NCBI GenBank assembly: GCA_043774625.1
Contig: JAYVTG010000119.1
Span: 36,568-100,567, forward strand
DNA: 64,000 nucleotides
Source: JAAFIP01 sp043774625
GTDB lineage: Bacteria > Pseudomonadota > Gammaproteobacteria > Burkholderiales > Burkholderiaceae_C
Direction of reading: 5' to 3'
The notes under the pieces were generated by a model. It was not told the origin of the DNA and did not search any database. It worked only from the letters and a program-made list of their open reading frames with translations. Within the stretch, counting starts at the first letter, position 1; every line of letters starts with the position of its first letter. A program made the position numbers and the translations under genes. This document shows positions 43,360 through 50,974 of the stretch, piece after piece.

Positions 43360-44142
43360 TTATGCACTTGTAGCAGCAATAATTCTTAAAAAATCCGAGG
43401 CCTTCAAAGACGCCCCGCCAATCAATCCGCCATCAATGTCCGTCTGGGCCAATAGCAAAGCCGCATTGGCAGCGTTCATGCTGCCACCATACAAAATCTT
43501 CACGCGTTGTGGGTTGGCTGTAGCGGCTTTGAGCTGCGCACGCAGCACCGCATGCACGGTCTGCGCCATCTCGGGCGAGGCAGTTTTGCCGGTGCCAATC
43601 GCCCACACAGGCTCATAGGCCAGCACAATTTCGCTGATGCAATGGCCGTTGTCGTGAATGACCGCAGCCAATTGGCGCTTGACCACTTCTTCGGTTTTGC
43701 CCGCTTCGCGCTCTGCCAGGGTTTCGCCCACGCACACAATGGGGGTCACACCTGCGGACAGCGCGGCTTTGGCTTTAAGCGACACTACAGCGTCCGTCTC
43801 GCCGTGGAACTGGCGGCGCTCGGAATGGCCGACGATGGCGTAACGCACGCCAAATTCGCGCAACATGGCACCAGATACTTCGCCTGTGTAGGCACCGCTG
43901 GCGTGTTGTGAAACGTCTTGCGCTCCTAATTCGATAGCTGCTCGCGCACTATTGGTGCTGGCATCTGGCGAAAAGGTGGGTGACAACAGCACAGACAGCT
44001 GGGCCAGATACGGTGCAGGTGCGCAAATGGCCACATCGCAGCCGGTGTGGCCCAGCAAACCTGCCAACAGGTCGGCCATCAAAACCTGGTTGGCAGCCAA
44101 ACTGCCATTCATCTTCCAGTTGCCTGCAATCAATTTCTTCAT
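43360..44142 (-). CDS. tpiA: Triosephosphate isomerase
   Basis: A 260-residue TIM barrel that interconverts dihydroxyacetone phosphate and glyceraldehyde 3-phosphate. Active-site residues are present: Lys in GNWKMNG, His in AIVGHSERR and Glu in AYEPVWAIGTG, plus the phosphate loop YGGSMNAANA. It is about ten residues longer than usual because residues 61-74 (A-S-T-N-S-A-R-A-A-I-E-L-G-A) come from a sense copy of the 41-bp repeat, inserted before GAQDVSQH between the second helix and third strand. Four-base overlap with the oxidoreductase upstream of it in the genome. Confidence 0.95.
   Translation of the reverse strand: MKKLIAGNWKMNGSLAANQVLMADLLAGLLGHTGCDVAICAPAPYLAQLSVLLSPTFSPDASTNSARAAIELGAQDVSQHASGAYTGEVSGAMLREFGVRYAIVGHSERRQFHGETDAVVSLKAKAALSAGVTPIVCVGETLAEREAGKTEEVVKRQLAAVIHDNGHCISEIVLAYEPVWAIGTGKTASPEMAQTVHAVLRAQLKAATANPQRVKILYGGSMNAANAALLLAQTDIDGGLIGGASLKASDFLRIIAATSA
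43922..43962 (-). repeat. 41-bp repeat, copy R16, inside tpiA
   Basis: Full-length copy in the sense orientation, somewhat diverged (start GCCAGCACC, end GGAGC). Core TGCGCGAGCAGCTA intact. Confidence 0.85.
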
Positions 44143-45254
44143 GCTTTGCTCCAGTCGAGCATGATTTTGCCAATATGCTGGTTTGTTTCCATCAGCGCAT
44201 GGGCTTGGGCCGCGTCTTGCGGGGCAAACACGCTGTGGATGACGGTTTTGATCTTGCCCGCCTCAATCAGCGGCCAGACCACGCGTTTCAGGTCTTGCGC
44301 AATTTTGCTTTTGAAAGCGACAGAGCGCGGGCGCAGGGTAGAACCCGTGATCTGCAGGCGGCGGCGCAACACCAGACCTGCGTTGAATTCGGCCTTCAAA
44401 CCGCCCTGCACCGCGATGATGACCAGGCGGCCGTCTTCGGCCAAACATTCAATTTCGCGGGCAACGTAGCTGCCAGCGACCATGTCCAGAATCACATTCA
44501 CACCGCCCGTCGGTGGGCTAGACAATACCCCGCCGCTGACAGGCGCGTTGGGCAGCACATGGGCTGCTGGCGCGCCCTGCCCTGCAACTGCACCAGAGCT
44601 AGTTGCGCAGCTTGTGATCCGCAGCACTTCTTGCACAAAGTCTTGCGTTTTGTAATTGATGGCGTGGTCGGCACCCAGCTGAATGCACGCGGCGCATTTT
44701 TCGTCGCTGCCAGCCGTGGCGATGACCCGCGTCGCAGGCGCGTTCACGCCATCTCCAAGAGCCTTTGCCATTTGAATGGCTGTGACGCCAATACCGCTGG
44801 TGCCGCCTTGCACCAAAAACGTCTCGCCCGCCTGTAACGCGCCGCGGTCAAACACATTGCTGTAGACCGTGAAAAATGTTTCAGGCAACGAAGCCGCTTC
44901 AATATCCGTCAAACCCTTGGGCACTGGCAAGCACTGACCCACCGGCGCAACGCACAGCTCGGCATATCCGCCGCCCGCTACCAGCGCGCACACCCGGTCG
45001 CCGACTTTCAAACCCGCCACCTGCATGGCCGCAGCGTCACCGCTCACAATCGTGCCTGCTACTTCCAGGCCTGGAATATCCGACGCGCCCGGCGGCACAG
45101 GGTAGCCACCCGTGCGCTGCAAGACGTCTGGCCGGTTGATGCCCGACGCCGTCACCTGAATCAACACCTCGCCCGCGCCCGCCACTGCGTCTGGACGCGT
45201 GCCCATGCGCAGCACGTCTGGTGCGCCAAAGCTGGTGATTTCTACTGCTTTCAT
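44139..45254 (-). CDS. NAD(P)H quinone oxidoreductase, zinc-free MDR family (PIG3-like)
   Basis: A 371-residue medium-chain reductase: MKAVEITSFGAPDVLRMGTRP, GYPVPPGASDIPGLEVAGTIV, and the Rossmann segment TFLVQGGTSGIGVTAIQMAKALG. It probably reduces quinones or enoyl compounds with NADPH. About 35-40 residues longer than relatives: a Pro/Ala/Gly-rich insertion (ITSCATSSGAVAGQG... to ...SSPPTGG) lies just before VNVILDMVAGSYV, where homologues have only a short loop. Four-base overlap with tpiA. Confidence 0.9.
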   Translation of the reverse strand: MKAVEITSFGAPDVLRMGTRPDAVAGAGEVLIQVTASGINRPDVLQRTGGYPVPPGASDIPGLEVAGTIVSGDAAAMQVAGLKVGDRVCALVAGGGYAELCVAPVGQCLPVPKGLTDIEAASLPETFFTVYSNVFDRGALQAGETFLVQGGTSGIGVTAIQMAKALGDGVNAPATRVIATAGSDEKCAACIQLGADHAINYKTQDFVQEVLRITSCATSSGAVAGQGAPAAHVLPNAPVSGGVLSSPPTGGVNVILDMVAGSYVAREIECLAEDGRLVIIAVQGGLKAEFNAGLVLRRRLQITGSTLRPRSVAFKSKIAQDLKRVVWPLIEAGKIKTVIHSVFAPQDAAQAHALMETNQHIGKIMLDWSKA

Positions 45255-45292
45255 ACTTTTTGAATGCTAAAACTACGTTAAATACGTGCTAG

Positions 45293-45333
45293 GCCAGCGT
45301 GGAATATGCGCAAGCAGCTACTAAATTAATAGT
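45293..45333 (+). repeat. 41-bp repeat, copy R17, intergenic
   Basis: Near-consensus copy between pnp and the quinone oxidoreductase gene. Ends AATTAATAGT, followed by an extra AGC. Confidence 0.92.
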
Positions 45334-45369
45334 AGCTGTTTTGTGTCAAATTTCTGCTGGTAGCCGTTT

Positions 45370-47487
45370 TTACTGCTGCTGCTGGTCCATCGCTGGGCGC
45401 TCTTGCAGCGCGCGCATCGACAGCTTCACGCGGCCTTTTTCGTCAGTTTCCATGACCTTGACCCTGACGATCTGGCCTTCTGCCAATACGTCGCTCACCT
45501 TGTTGATGCGCTCGTGGCTGATCTGGCTGATGTGCAGCAAACCGTCTTTGCCAGGCAGCAAGTTGATGAGTGCGCCGAAGTCCAAAATCTTGGTCACGGG
45601 GCCCTCGTAAATCTTGCCGATTTCGACTTCTGCCGTGATCTGCTCAATGCGGCGCTTGGCTTCGTCTGCCTTGGCGCTGTCGGTTGACGCAATGGTGATG
45701 GTGCCGTCTTCGTCGATATTGATCTGCGTGCCGGTCTCTTCGGTCAGCGCGCGAATCACCGCGCCGCCCTTGCCAATCACGTCACAAATCTTGTCGGGGT
45801 TGATCTTCATGGTGAACATCTTGGGTGCAAAGTTGCTCACCTCGGTCTTGGCTTCGCCCATCGCCGTTTGCATTTTGCCCAAAATGTGCATGCGCGCTTC
45901 TTTGGCTTGCGCCAATGCCACTTGCATGATTTCTTTGGTAATGCCCTGGATTTTGATGTCCATTTGCAGTGCGGTAATGCCATTGGTGGTGCCTGCCACT
46001 TTGAAGTCCATGTCGCCCAGGTGGTCTTCATCACCCAAAATGTCGGTCAATACGGCAAACTTGCCGCCGTCTTTGATCAAACCCATGGCGATACCGGCCA
46101 CGTGCGCCTTCAGGGGCACGCCAGCGTCCATCATCGACAGGCAACCGCCGCAGACCGACGCCATAGAGCTGGAACCGTTGGACTCGGTAATCTCGCTCAC
46201 CACACGCACGGTGTACGGAAACTCTTCTTTGGTGGGCAACACGGCAATCAAGGCACGCTTGGCCAAACGACCGTGGCCGATTTCGCGGCGCTTTGTGCTG
46301 CCCATGCGGCCACATTCGCCGGTAGCAAACGGAGGCATGTTGTAGTGGAAGATAAACGTGTCTTGGTACTCACCGCTCAATGCGTCAATGCGCTGTGCAT
46401 CACGCTCGGTGCCCAGGGTGGTGACCACCAAAGCCTGCGTTTCGCCACGGGTGAACAGGGCAGAACCGTGGGTGCGGGGCAGTACAGAATTGCGAATTTC
46501 AATCGGGCGCACGGTGCGTGTGTCGCGGCCGTCAATGCGCGGCTCACCTGCCAAAATTTGGCCACGAACGATTTTGGCTTCTATGTCGAACAGCATGTTG
46601 TCCACGGCCACGCCGTCAAACGCCACGCCCTGCTCGGTCAAACCGGCCTTGGTCAGCGCGGTCACTTCGCGGGTAGCCTGGGTGCGGGCTTGCTTGTTGC
46701 GCAACTGGTAGGCGGCAGCCATTTTGTCGGCAGCCAAAACGCCTACTTTGGCAATCAAAGGCTCGTCTTTGGCGGGGGCTTTCCAGTCCCACATGGGCTT
46801 GCCTGCGTCACGCACCAGGTCGTGAATGGCGGCAACCGCCTGGTTACCCGCGTTGTGGCCAAACACAATACCGCCCAGCATGATGTCTTCAGACAACTGC
46901 TTGGCTTCAGATTCCACCATCAACACGGCGGCTTCGGTGCCTGCCACGATCAAGTCCATCTGGCTGTTGGCCAGCTCGGCATTGCTGGGGTTGAGCACGT
47001 ATTCGCCGTTCACATAGCCCACGCGCGCCGCGCCAATGGGGCCGCTGAACGGAATGCCGCTGATAGCCAGCGCGGCAGACGTAGCGATGAGGGCAGGAAT
47101 GTCGCCTTCGACTTCAGGGTTGAGCGACAGGGTGTGGATAACCACCTGCACTTCGTTGAAAAAACCTTCGGGGAACAGCGGGCGAATCGGGCGGTCGATC
47201 AAACGGCTGGTCAGGGTTTCAAATTCGCTGGGCTTGGCTTCGCGCTTGAAAAAGCTGCCGGGAATCTTGCCTGCAGCGTAAGTTTTTTCGATGTAATCGA
47301 CCGTGAGCGGGAAGAAGTCTTGCCCAGCTTTGGCGGTTTTAGAACCGACCACGGTGGCCAGCACCACGGTGCCGTCCATGTCCAGCTTGACCGCACCGCC
47401 TGCCTGGCGCGCGACTTCACCCGTTTCCATGGTGACGGTGTGCTTGCCCCATTGGAAGGTCTTGGTAACTTTGTTAAAAATGCTCAT
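45370..47487 (-). CDS. pnp: Polynucleotide phosphorylase
   Basis: A 705-residue 3'-5' phosphorolytic exoribonuclease of the degradosome. Two RNase PH domains flank an alpha domain; then a KH domain (PDKICDVIGKGGAVIRALTEE) and an S1 domain (EGPVTKILDFGALINLLPGK through GRVKLSMRAL) bind RNA. The second core carries the conserved EFPYTVRVVSEITESNGSSS. Downstream of rpsO on the same strand, the usual rpsO-pnp order, with a long stem-loop in its leader and a 41-bp repeat copy 15 bases before the start. Confidence 0.97.
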   Translation of the reverse strand: MSIFNKVTKTFQWGKHTVTMETGEVARQAGGAVKLDMDGTVVLATVVGSKTAKAGQDFFPLTVDYIEKTYAAGKIPGSFFKREAKPSEFETLTSRLIDRPIRPLFPEGFFNEVQVVIHTLSLNPEVEGDIPALIATSAALAISGIPFSGPIGAARVGYVNGEYVLNPSNAELANSQMDLIVAGTEAAVLMVESEAKQLSEDIMLGGIVFGHNAGNQAVAAIHDLVRDAGKPMWDWKAPAKDEPLIAKVGVLAADKMAAAYQLRNKQARTQATREVTALTKAGLTEQGVAFDGVAVDNMLFDIEAKIVRGQILAGEPRIDGRDTRTVRPIEIRNSVLPRTHGSALFTRGETQALVVTTLGTERDAQRIDALSGEYQDTFIFHYNMPPFATGECGRMGSTKRREIGHGRLAKRALIAVLPTKEEFPYTVRVVSEITESNGSSSMASVCGGCLSMMDAGVPLKAHVAGIAMGLIKDGGKFAVLTDILGDEDHLGDMDFKVAGTTNGITALQMDIKIQGITKEIMQVALAQAKEARMHILGKMQTAMGEAKTEVSNFAPKMFTMKINPDKICDVIGKGGAVIRALTEETGTQINIDEDGTITIASTDSAKADEAKRRIEQITAEVEIGKIYEGPVTKILDFGALINLLPGKDGLLHISQISHERINKVSDVLAEGQIVRVKVMETDEKGRVKLSMRALQERPAMDQQQQ

Positions 47488-47501
47488 GGTGACTCCTGTT
47501 T

Positions 47502-47542
47502 ACTATTAATTTAATAGCTGCTCGCGCAATATCTACGCTGGC
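47502..47542 (-). repeat. 41-bp repeat, copy R18, in the pnp leader
   Basis: Full copy in the 5' leader of pnp, ending 15 bases before the start codon. The palindrome TATTAATTTAATA part lies nearest the ribosome-binding site AGGAGT. Confidence 0.92.
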
Positions 47543-47618
47543 TAGTGGCTATTTTTACTGTCAAAAGGTGCAAACTCTGCACCTGGGGAGTCGAAGGGGG
47601 AAAATCGGGGCACGATGC

Positions 47619-47680
47619 CATTCCAAAGAGACTGACAACCCTTCAACGGGGTTTCAGTTAGCATCAATTTCTTTGGAATG
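47619..47680 (-). ncRNA. Long stem-loop in the pnp leader, possible RNase III site
   Basis: CATTCCAAAG (47619-47628) and CTTTGGAATG (47671-47680) are perfect ten-base inverted arms, and inside them ACTGACAACCC pairs with GGGGTTTCAGT apart from one bulge. It lies between rpsO and pnp. In E. coli the pnp leader carries an RNase III-cut hairpin used for PNPase autoregulation; this one has the same position, but cleavage is inferred. Confidence 0.5.
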
Positions 47681-47716
47681 ACACAGCTTAGTGCTCTGAT
47701 TTGCCTGCTCCGCAGT

Positions 47717-47750
47717 AAAAAACGCCTGAGCTAGTGAACTAACTCAGGCG
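47717..47750 (-). terminator. Rho-independent terminator of rpsO
   Basis: On the minus strand CGCCTGAGTTAG and CTAGCTCAGGCG form a 12-base stem with one G-U pair around TTCA, followed by six T. It lies 32 bases after the rpsO stop. Confidence 0.93.
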
Positions 47751-47781
47751 CTTTCATTCAAGTCAGGTTCAAAACCGGCAA

Positions 47782-48045
47782 TTACTTGCGCAGGCCCAGT
47801 TTCTGGATCAAGGCGGTGTAACGCGTAGCGTCTTTGTGTTTGAGGTAAGTCAACAGGCTTTTACGCGAGTTCACCATACGCAGCAAGCCGCGACGACCGT
47901 GGTGGTCTTTGGCATGCTCTTTAAAGTGGGGAGCCAGCTCGTTGATACGGGCTGTCAGCAGTGCAACTTGCACCTCTGGGCTACCTGTATCGCCTGGCTT
48001 GCGGGCATTGTCTTTCACGACGGCCGCTGTGGTTGCTGTCAACAT
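47782..48045 (-). CDS. rpsO: 30S ribosomal protein S15
   Basis: An 87-residue primary rRNA-binding protein of the small subunit. The S15 signature TGSPEVQVALLTARINELAPHF and HAKDHHGRRGLLRMVNSRKSLL is complete. Shine-Dalgarno AAGGAA lies before the ATG. Followed by a strong terminator and then pnp. Confidence 0.98.
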   Translation of the reverse strand: MLTATTAAVVKDNARKPGDTGSPEVQVALLTARINELAPHFKEHAKDHHGRRGLLRMVNSRKSLLTYLKHKDATRYTALIQKLGLRK

Positions 48046-48385
48046 AATGGTTCCTTGAAACTCGATGGTTTATCAACTTGCGGCACAGGTGAACGCCCCG
48101 TGCCGTGCTTGGGTCTTCGAAAGACCGAAATCTTGCGAAGCCTTTGATTATAGCCTGAGGTGGGGTTCTTGGGCCTGGATCGTTATCCAACCCAGCCAGC
48201 AGTGTGCTTTTACTATGAATTCAATAGCTGCTCACGCATATTCCACGCTGACAAGATCCGTATTTGACAGGTAAAAAAGCGCTACCCACCCATCACGCAT
48301 TTAGGTTGCAATTACAAGCACTTGCGCCTGTCGCGCATCTGCGCAAAAACAAAAAAAGCGAACGAAAGGCTTGCCGGGTTTTATG
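48046..48385. other. Non-coding gap between rpsO and the accessory island
   Basis: This stretch carries the rpsO leader and repeat R19 (48212-48252). I see no gene. The base composition becomes A/T-richer towards the DUF262 gene. Confidence 0.5.
48212..48252 (-). repeat. 41-bp repeat, copy R19, intergenic
   Basis: Full copy with two changes in the conserved part (GTCAGCG and TGCGTGAGCAGCTA), between rpsO and the DUF262-HEPN island. Confidence 0.88.
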
Positions 48386-48387
48386 CC

Positions 48388-48416
48388 TTGACCATATCTG
48401 GTAATATTTACAGTAT
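48388..48416 (+). promoter_or_regulatory. SOS-type promoter with a LexA box
   Basis: CTGGTAATATTTACAG (48398-48413) has the CTG-N10-CAG form of the LexA box. It overlaps a promoter: -35 TTGACC (48388-48393), 17-base spacer, -10 CAGTAT (48411-48416). Its position 150 bases before the DUF262 gene suggests DNA-damage induction of the DUF262-HEPN pair. A palindrome GGAATATTCC (48531-48540) lies closer to the gene and might bind another regulator. Confidence 0.6.
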
Positions 48417-48565
48417 GTCGGTTGCAAAACCAGTGTGCGAGCCACTTTGCTCGTTTGTTCAATTCAATATACACCGCAGCCGCCAGATTATGTTGGAGCG
48501 TCTGCGGTAGATATTACGTTACGCCCTTTGGGAATATTCCTCAATGATTCAAGGAGAGTTTTGCT

Positions 48566-49696
48566 ATGACCGAAGAAGAAATCGTCAATATCGACAAGCC
48601 TGCTGAAGAAGTTGACGACGCTTATAGCGATGATGATCTATTTAAAATTTCCTCATGGGGAGCGGATCTGTCGTTTCGAGAGCTAATCGCGAGGTATGAC
48701 GACAACGAGCTAGTTAAGCCTGAACTTCAACGGCACTACGTATGGGATCGTGTTGAGGCATCCAGATTTATTGATTCTGTCCTATTGGGGTTGCCAGTCC
48801 CAAGTATCTTTCTTGCAAAGACAAAAGATGAAAAGCTTTTGATCATTGATGGTTATCAACGACTGATGACGGTCAGGGATTTTGTAAAAGGAGTTTTCTC
48901 TGACGACAATTCTCAGTTTTCTCTATCCAATAGCAAGCGAATACATGAGCGTTGGCGTGGGAAAAATTTTGCCCAACTCGGCGAGGAAGAAAAAAGAAAG
49001 ATACGAAACACCACGATTCACGCAATCATATTCATGCAACAGCACCCATCGCCTGGCGATACTAGCCTGTATCAAATTTTTGAGCGCATAAATACAAGCG
49101 GCCGCTCCTTGCTGCCGCAAGAAATTCGCAATTGCGTTTATCAAGGCACATTGAACTCCCTTTTGTTCGAACTAAATACCAACAATAAATGGCGACACTT
49201 GTGGGGCGAAGAAAGGCGCGACAGTCGTATGCGAGATTTAGAGCTAATTCTTAGATTTTTTGCACTATCCGATGTATTTATTCTTGAATCAGAAAAAGCC
49301 CCATACAACATATCTCTGAAGAAATATCTCAACAACTTCATGGGGGAGCACAACAGCGACGCTGAGATAAAAATCCTTAGGGAAAAATTTGAACGAACTA
49401 TTGAATTTATTTACGAAAATTTTGGGTCTAGCGCCTATCACAATATCTCGCCTAGCGATCCAACCAAGCTATTAGCAAACTTGAGCTCTACCGTATTTGA
49501 CGCGATTATGATTTCGTCGTGGAAATTGATTCAGGATGGCGCTCCTCGCGTAACTCCTGATGAATATCGGGCACGTAAAATCAAGGCCCTCCAAAATCCT
49601 GAGTATCAGAAAATACTGTCGCAAGAAACAATGCGTAGCGCGAATATCAGAAAACGTGCTAACGATATGTATGCTGCTCTCAATGGGGCAGCCTGA
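48566..49696 (+). CDS. DUF262 protein (GmrSD N-terminal-like), without nuclease domain
   Basis: A 376-residue protein with a DUF262 domain of the ParB/Srx-like fold. Motifs are QRHYVWD (55-61), SVLLGLPVPSIF (71-82), DGYQRLMTV (95-103; the family DGQQR motif with Tyr in place of the first Gln) and FERINTSGRSLLPQEIRNC (172-190). In type IV restriction enzymes GmrSD this domain hydrolyses NTP and is joined to a DUF1524 HNH nuclease; here that domain is absent, and a HEPN RNase gene follows one base downstream of the stop. Shine-Dalgarno AAGGAGAG precedes the ATG. Codon use is AT-richer than neighbours, a sign of transfer. Likely a defence or stress module. Confidence 0.88.
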   Translation: MTEEEIVNIDKPAEEVDDAYSDDDLFKISSWGADLSFRELIARYDDNELVKPELQRHYVWDRVEASRFIDSVLLGLPVPSIFLAKTKDEKLLIIDGYQRLMTVRDFVKGVFSDDNSQFSLSNSKRIHERWRGKNFAQLGEEEKRKIRNTTIHAIIFMQQHPSPGDTSLYQIFERINTSGRSLLPQEIRNCVYQGTLNSLLFELNTNNKWRHLWGEERRDSRMRDLELILRFFALSDVFILESEKAPYNISLKKYLNNFMGEHNSDAEIKILREKFERTIEFIYENFGSSAYHNISPSDPTKLLANLSSTVFDAIMISSWKLIQDGAPRVTPDEYRARKIKALQNPEYQKILSQETMRSANIRKRANDMYAALNGAA

Positions 49697-50196
49697 TGAA
49701 CAATCATGATGTTGAGACTCTTCTATCTGAGTGCGACGGTGAGCTAACAACTATTACTGCGCTTCTCACGGGTATTGGCGATGCCGCAACGCCTACCCCA
49801 TATATCAAAAAATACGCTGTAATCCGTGCTACCGGGAGTATCGAGAGCGCCTTTAAGCAAATCATTGCGGATCGGGTTGATCGTGATAGTCATGCTCAAC
49901 TCAAGACCTTCATCGCGAAAAAGATTAGAAACTCAAGCTGTAACCCGAAGCTAGACATGATCCAAAGCATGTTGAGTGAATTCGACGAAAAATGGAGGTC
50001 AAGATTCGACGAAAAGATGGCTTTGTCTGACCAGCCTTCGCTGAAAGGTGCGCTCACAGAATTGGTCAAGGCTCGAAACAGTTTTGCGCACGGCGGAGCT
50101 ATTGAACTGCCAATAGAAAGAACTGTAGAGTGCTTTAAACTCGCCTGTACGGTACTTCACATATTAGACGATACAGTCCACGGAACTTACGATTAA
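49696..50196 (+). CDS. HEPN-domain protein, probable RNase effector
   Basis: A 166-residue all-helical protein with the HEPN catalytic motif R-x4-H: Arg127-Asn-Ser-Phe-Ala-His132 in LVKARNSFAHGG. The N-terminal half contains the family's RATGSIESAFKQII stretch, and the C-terminal VECFKLACTVLHILD forms the last helices. HEPN proteins with this motif are metal-independent RNases in abortive-infection, toxin-antitoxin and CRISPR systems. Related small HEPN families are often encoded next to DUF262 proteins. Its ATG overlaps the last base of the DUF262 stop (TGATG), so the two are coupled. Target RNA unknown. Confidence 0.82.
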   Translation: MNNHDVETLLSECDGELTTITALLTGIGDAATPTPYIKKYAVIRATGSIESAFKQIIADRVDRDSHAQLKTFIAKKIRNSSCNPKLDMIQSMLSEFDEKWRSRFDEKMALSDQPSLKGALTELVKARNSFAHGGAIELPIERTVECFKLACTVLHILDDTVHGTYD

Positions 50197-50422
50197 GTGG
50201 CATGACCATCATTCAAACCGTACAGGCACGATAAAGCCGCGCCAGCAGGTTAATCTAGAAGTTAAATATCATGAACACCGTTAACGCTAGATTAGTACAG
50301 TATTGGATTGTTCCAGTAGAGCGGAAAGGCGTTGGATCTAGGTTACTCCAGTCAGCAAGTTTAGTCTTGCTGGCCTGAAAGAGTGAATTTGTTACCATCT
50401 ACAACACTTAGGAGTCAAGAAT
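50197..50422. other. Gap between the HEPN gene and the toxin-antitoxin pair
   Basis: No gene seen. It contains an inverted pair TAATCTAG (50251-50258) / CTAGATTA (50287-50294) and a hairpin CAGCAAG (50353-50359) / CTTGCTG (50366-50372) without a T-run. These could be a terminator remnant and the operator of the toxin-antitoxin genes. AGGAG lies before the antitoxin start. Confidence 0.4.
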
Positions 50423-50653
50423 ATGCAGACCACTGATCTCATTGCCCTGCCACTACCCCAACGCTTGCAAGCGATGGAATTGTTGTGGAGTTCTTTAACA
50501 CTCGACGCTAAGCAGCAAGATATTGCGCCCGATTGGCATAAAAAAATCGTCCTAGCACGCGCCAAAGAACTTCGCGCTGGTGTAACCTCCGTGCATAGCC
50601 TGGAAAACTCTAAACTGCGAATTCAAAAGCGCATTCAGCATGCAAAGCGTTAG
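50423..50653 (+). CDS. Antitoxin, putative addiction-module component family
   Basis: A 76-residue helical protein of the addiction-module antitoxin family (TIGR02574-like): LPLPQRLQAMELLWSSL and PDWHKKIVLARAKELRAG are the recognisable parts. It would neutralise the ParE/RelE-type toxin encoded three bases after its stop and repress its own promoter. Shine-Dalgarno GGAG upstream. Confidence 0.85.
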   Translation: MQTTDLIALPLPQRLQAMELLWSSLTLDAKQQDIAPDWHKKIVLARAKELRAGVTSVHSLENSKLRIQKRIQHAKR

Positions 50654-50656
50654 GCT

Positions 50657-50965
50657 GTGGCTACCGGTTTTAGCATCGACCTGACAGCTCAGGCCGAAGA
50701 CGATTTACTCAATGGCTATTGGTTTTACGAAGCGCAGCAAGCAGACTTGGGCAACTACTTTCTCGACAGCCTGTATGGTGACATCCACAGCTTGACGGTG
50801 TTTGCCGGTATTCACGCCAAGGCATACCCCGGCATCTACCGCACACTGTCTGTACGGTTTCCGTTTGCAATTTACTATGTGGTTGCCAGCAATACAGCCA
50901 CAGTATTAGCAATTCTCGACACCCGGCAAAACCCCAAAACAATTCAAGCCAGACTCACTGGCTAA
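50657..50965 (+). CDS. ParE/RelE-superfamily toxin
   Basis: A 102-residue toxin of the ParE/RelE fold, with AQAEDDLLNGYWFYEAQQADLG, the strand GIYRTLSVRFPFAIYYVV and the C-terminal VLAILDTRQNPKTIQARL. ParE-like members poison gyrase, RelE-like ones cut mRNA; this sequence looks closer to ParE. It starts with GTG, three bases after the antitoxin stop, and the two form one operon. Confidence 0.85.
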   Translation: MATGFSIDLTAQAEDDLLNGYWFYEAQQADLGNYFLDSLYGDIHSLTVFAGIHAKAYPGIYRTLSVRFPFAIYYVVASNTATVLAILDTRQNPKTIQARLTG

Positions 50966-50974
50966 ACATCATCC

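Noticed and set aside
45868..47514. Long open frame (548 codons) opposite pnp
   Set aside because: Antisense shadow of the conserved pnp gene; no domain is recognisable.
48415..48510. A 31-residue leader peptide before the DUF262 gene
   Set aside because: Its ATG lies within the presumed -10 element and would not be transcribed; there is no Shine-Dalgarno site.
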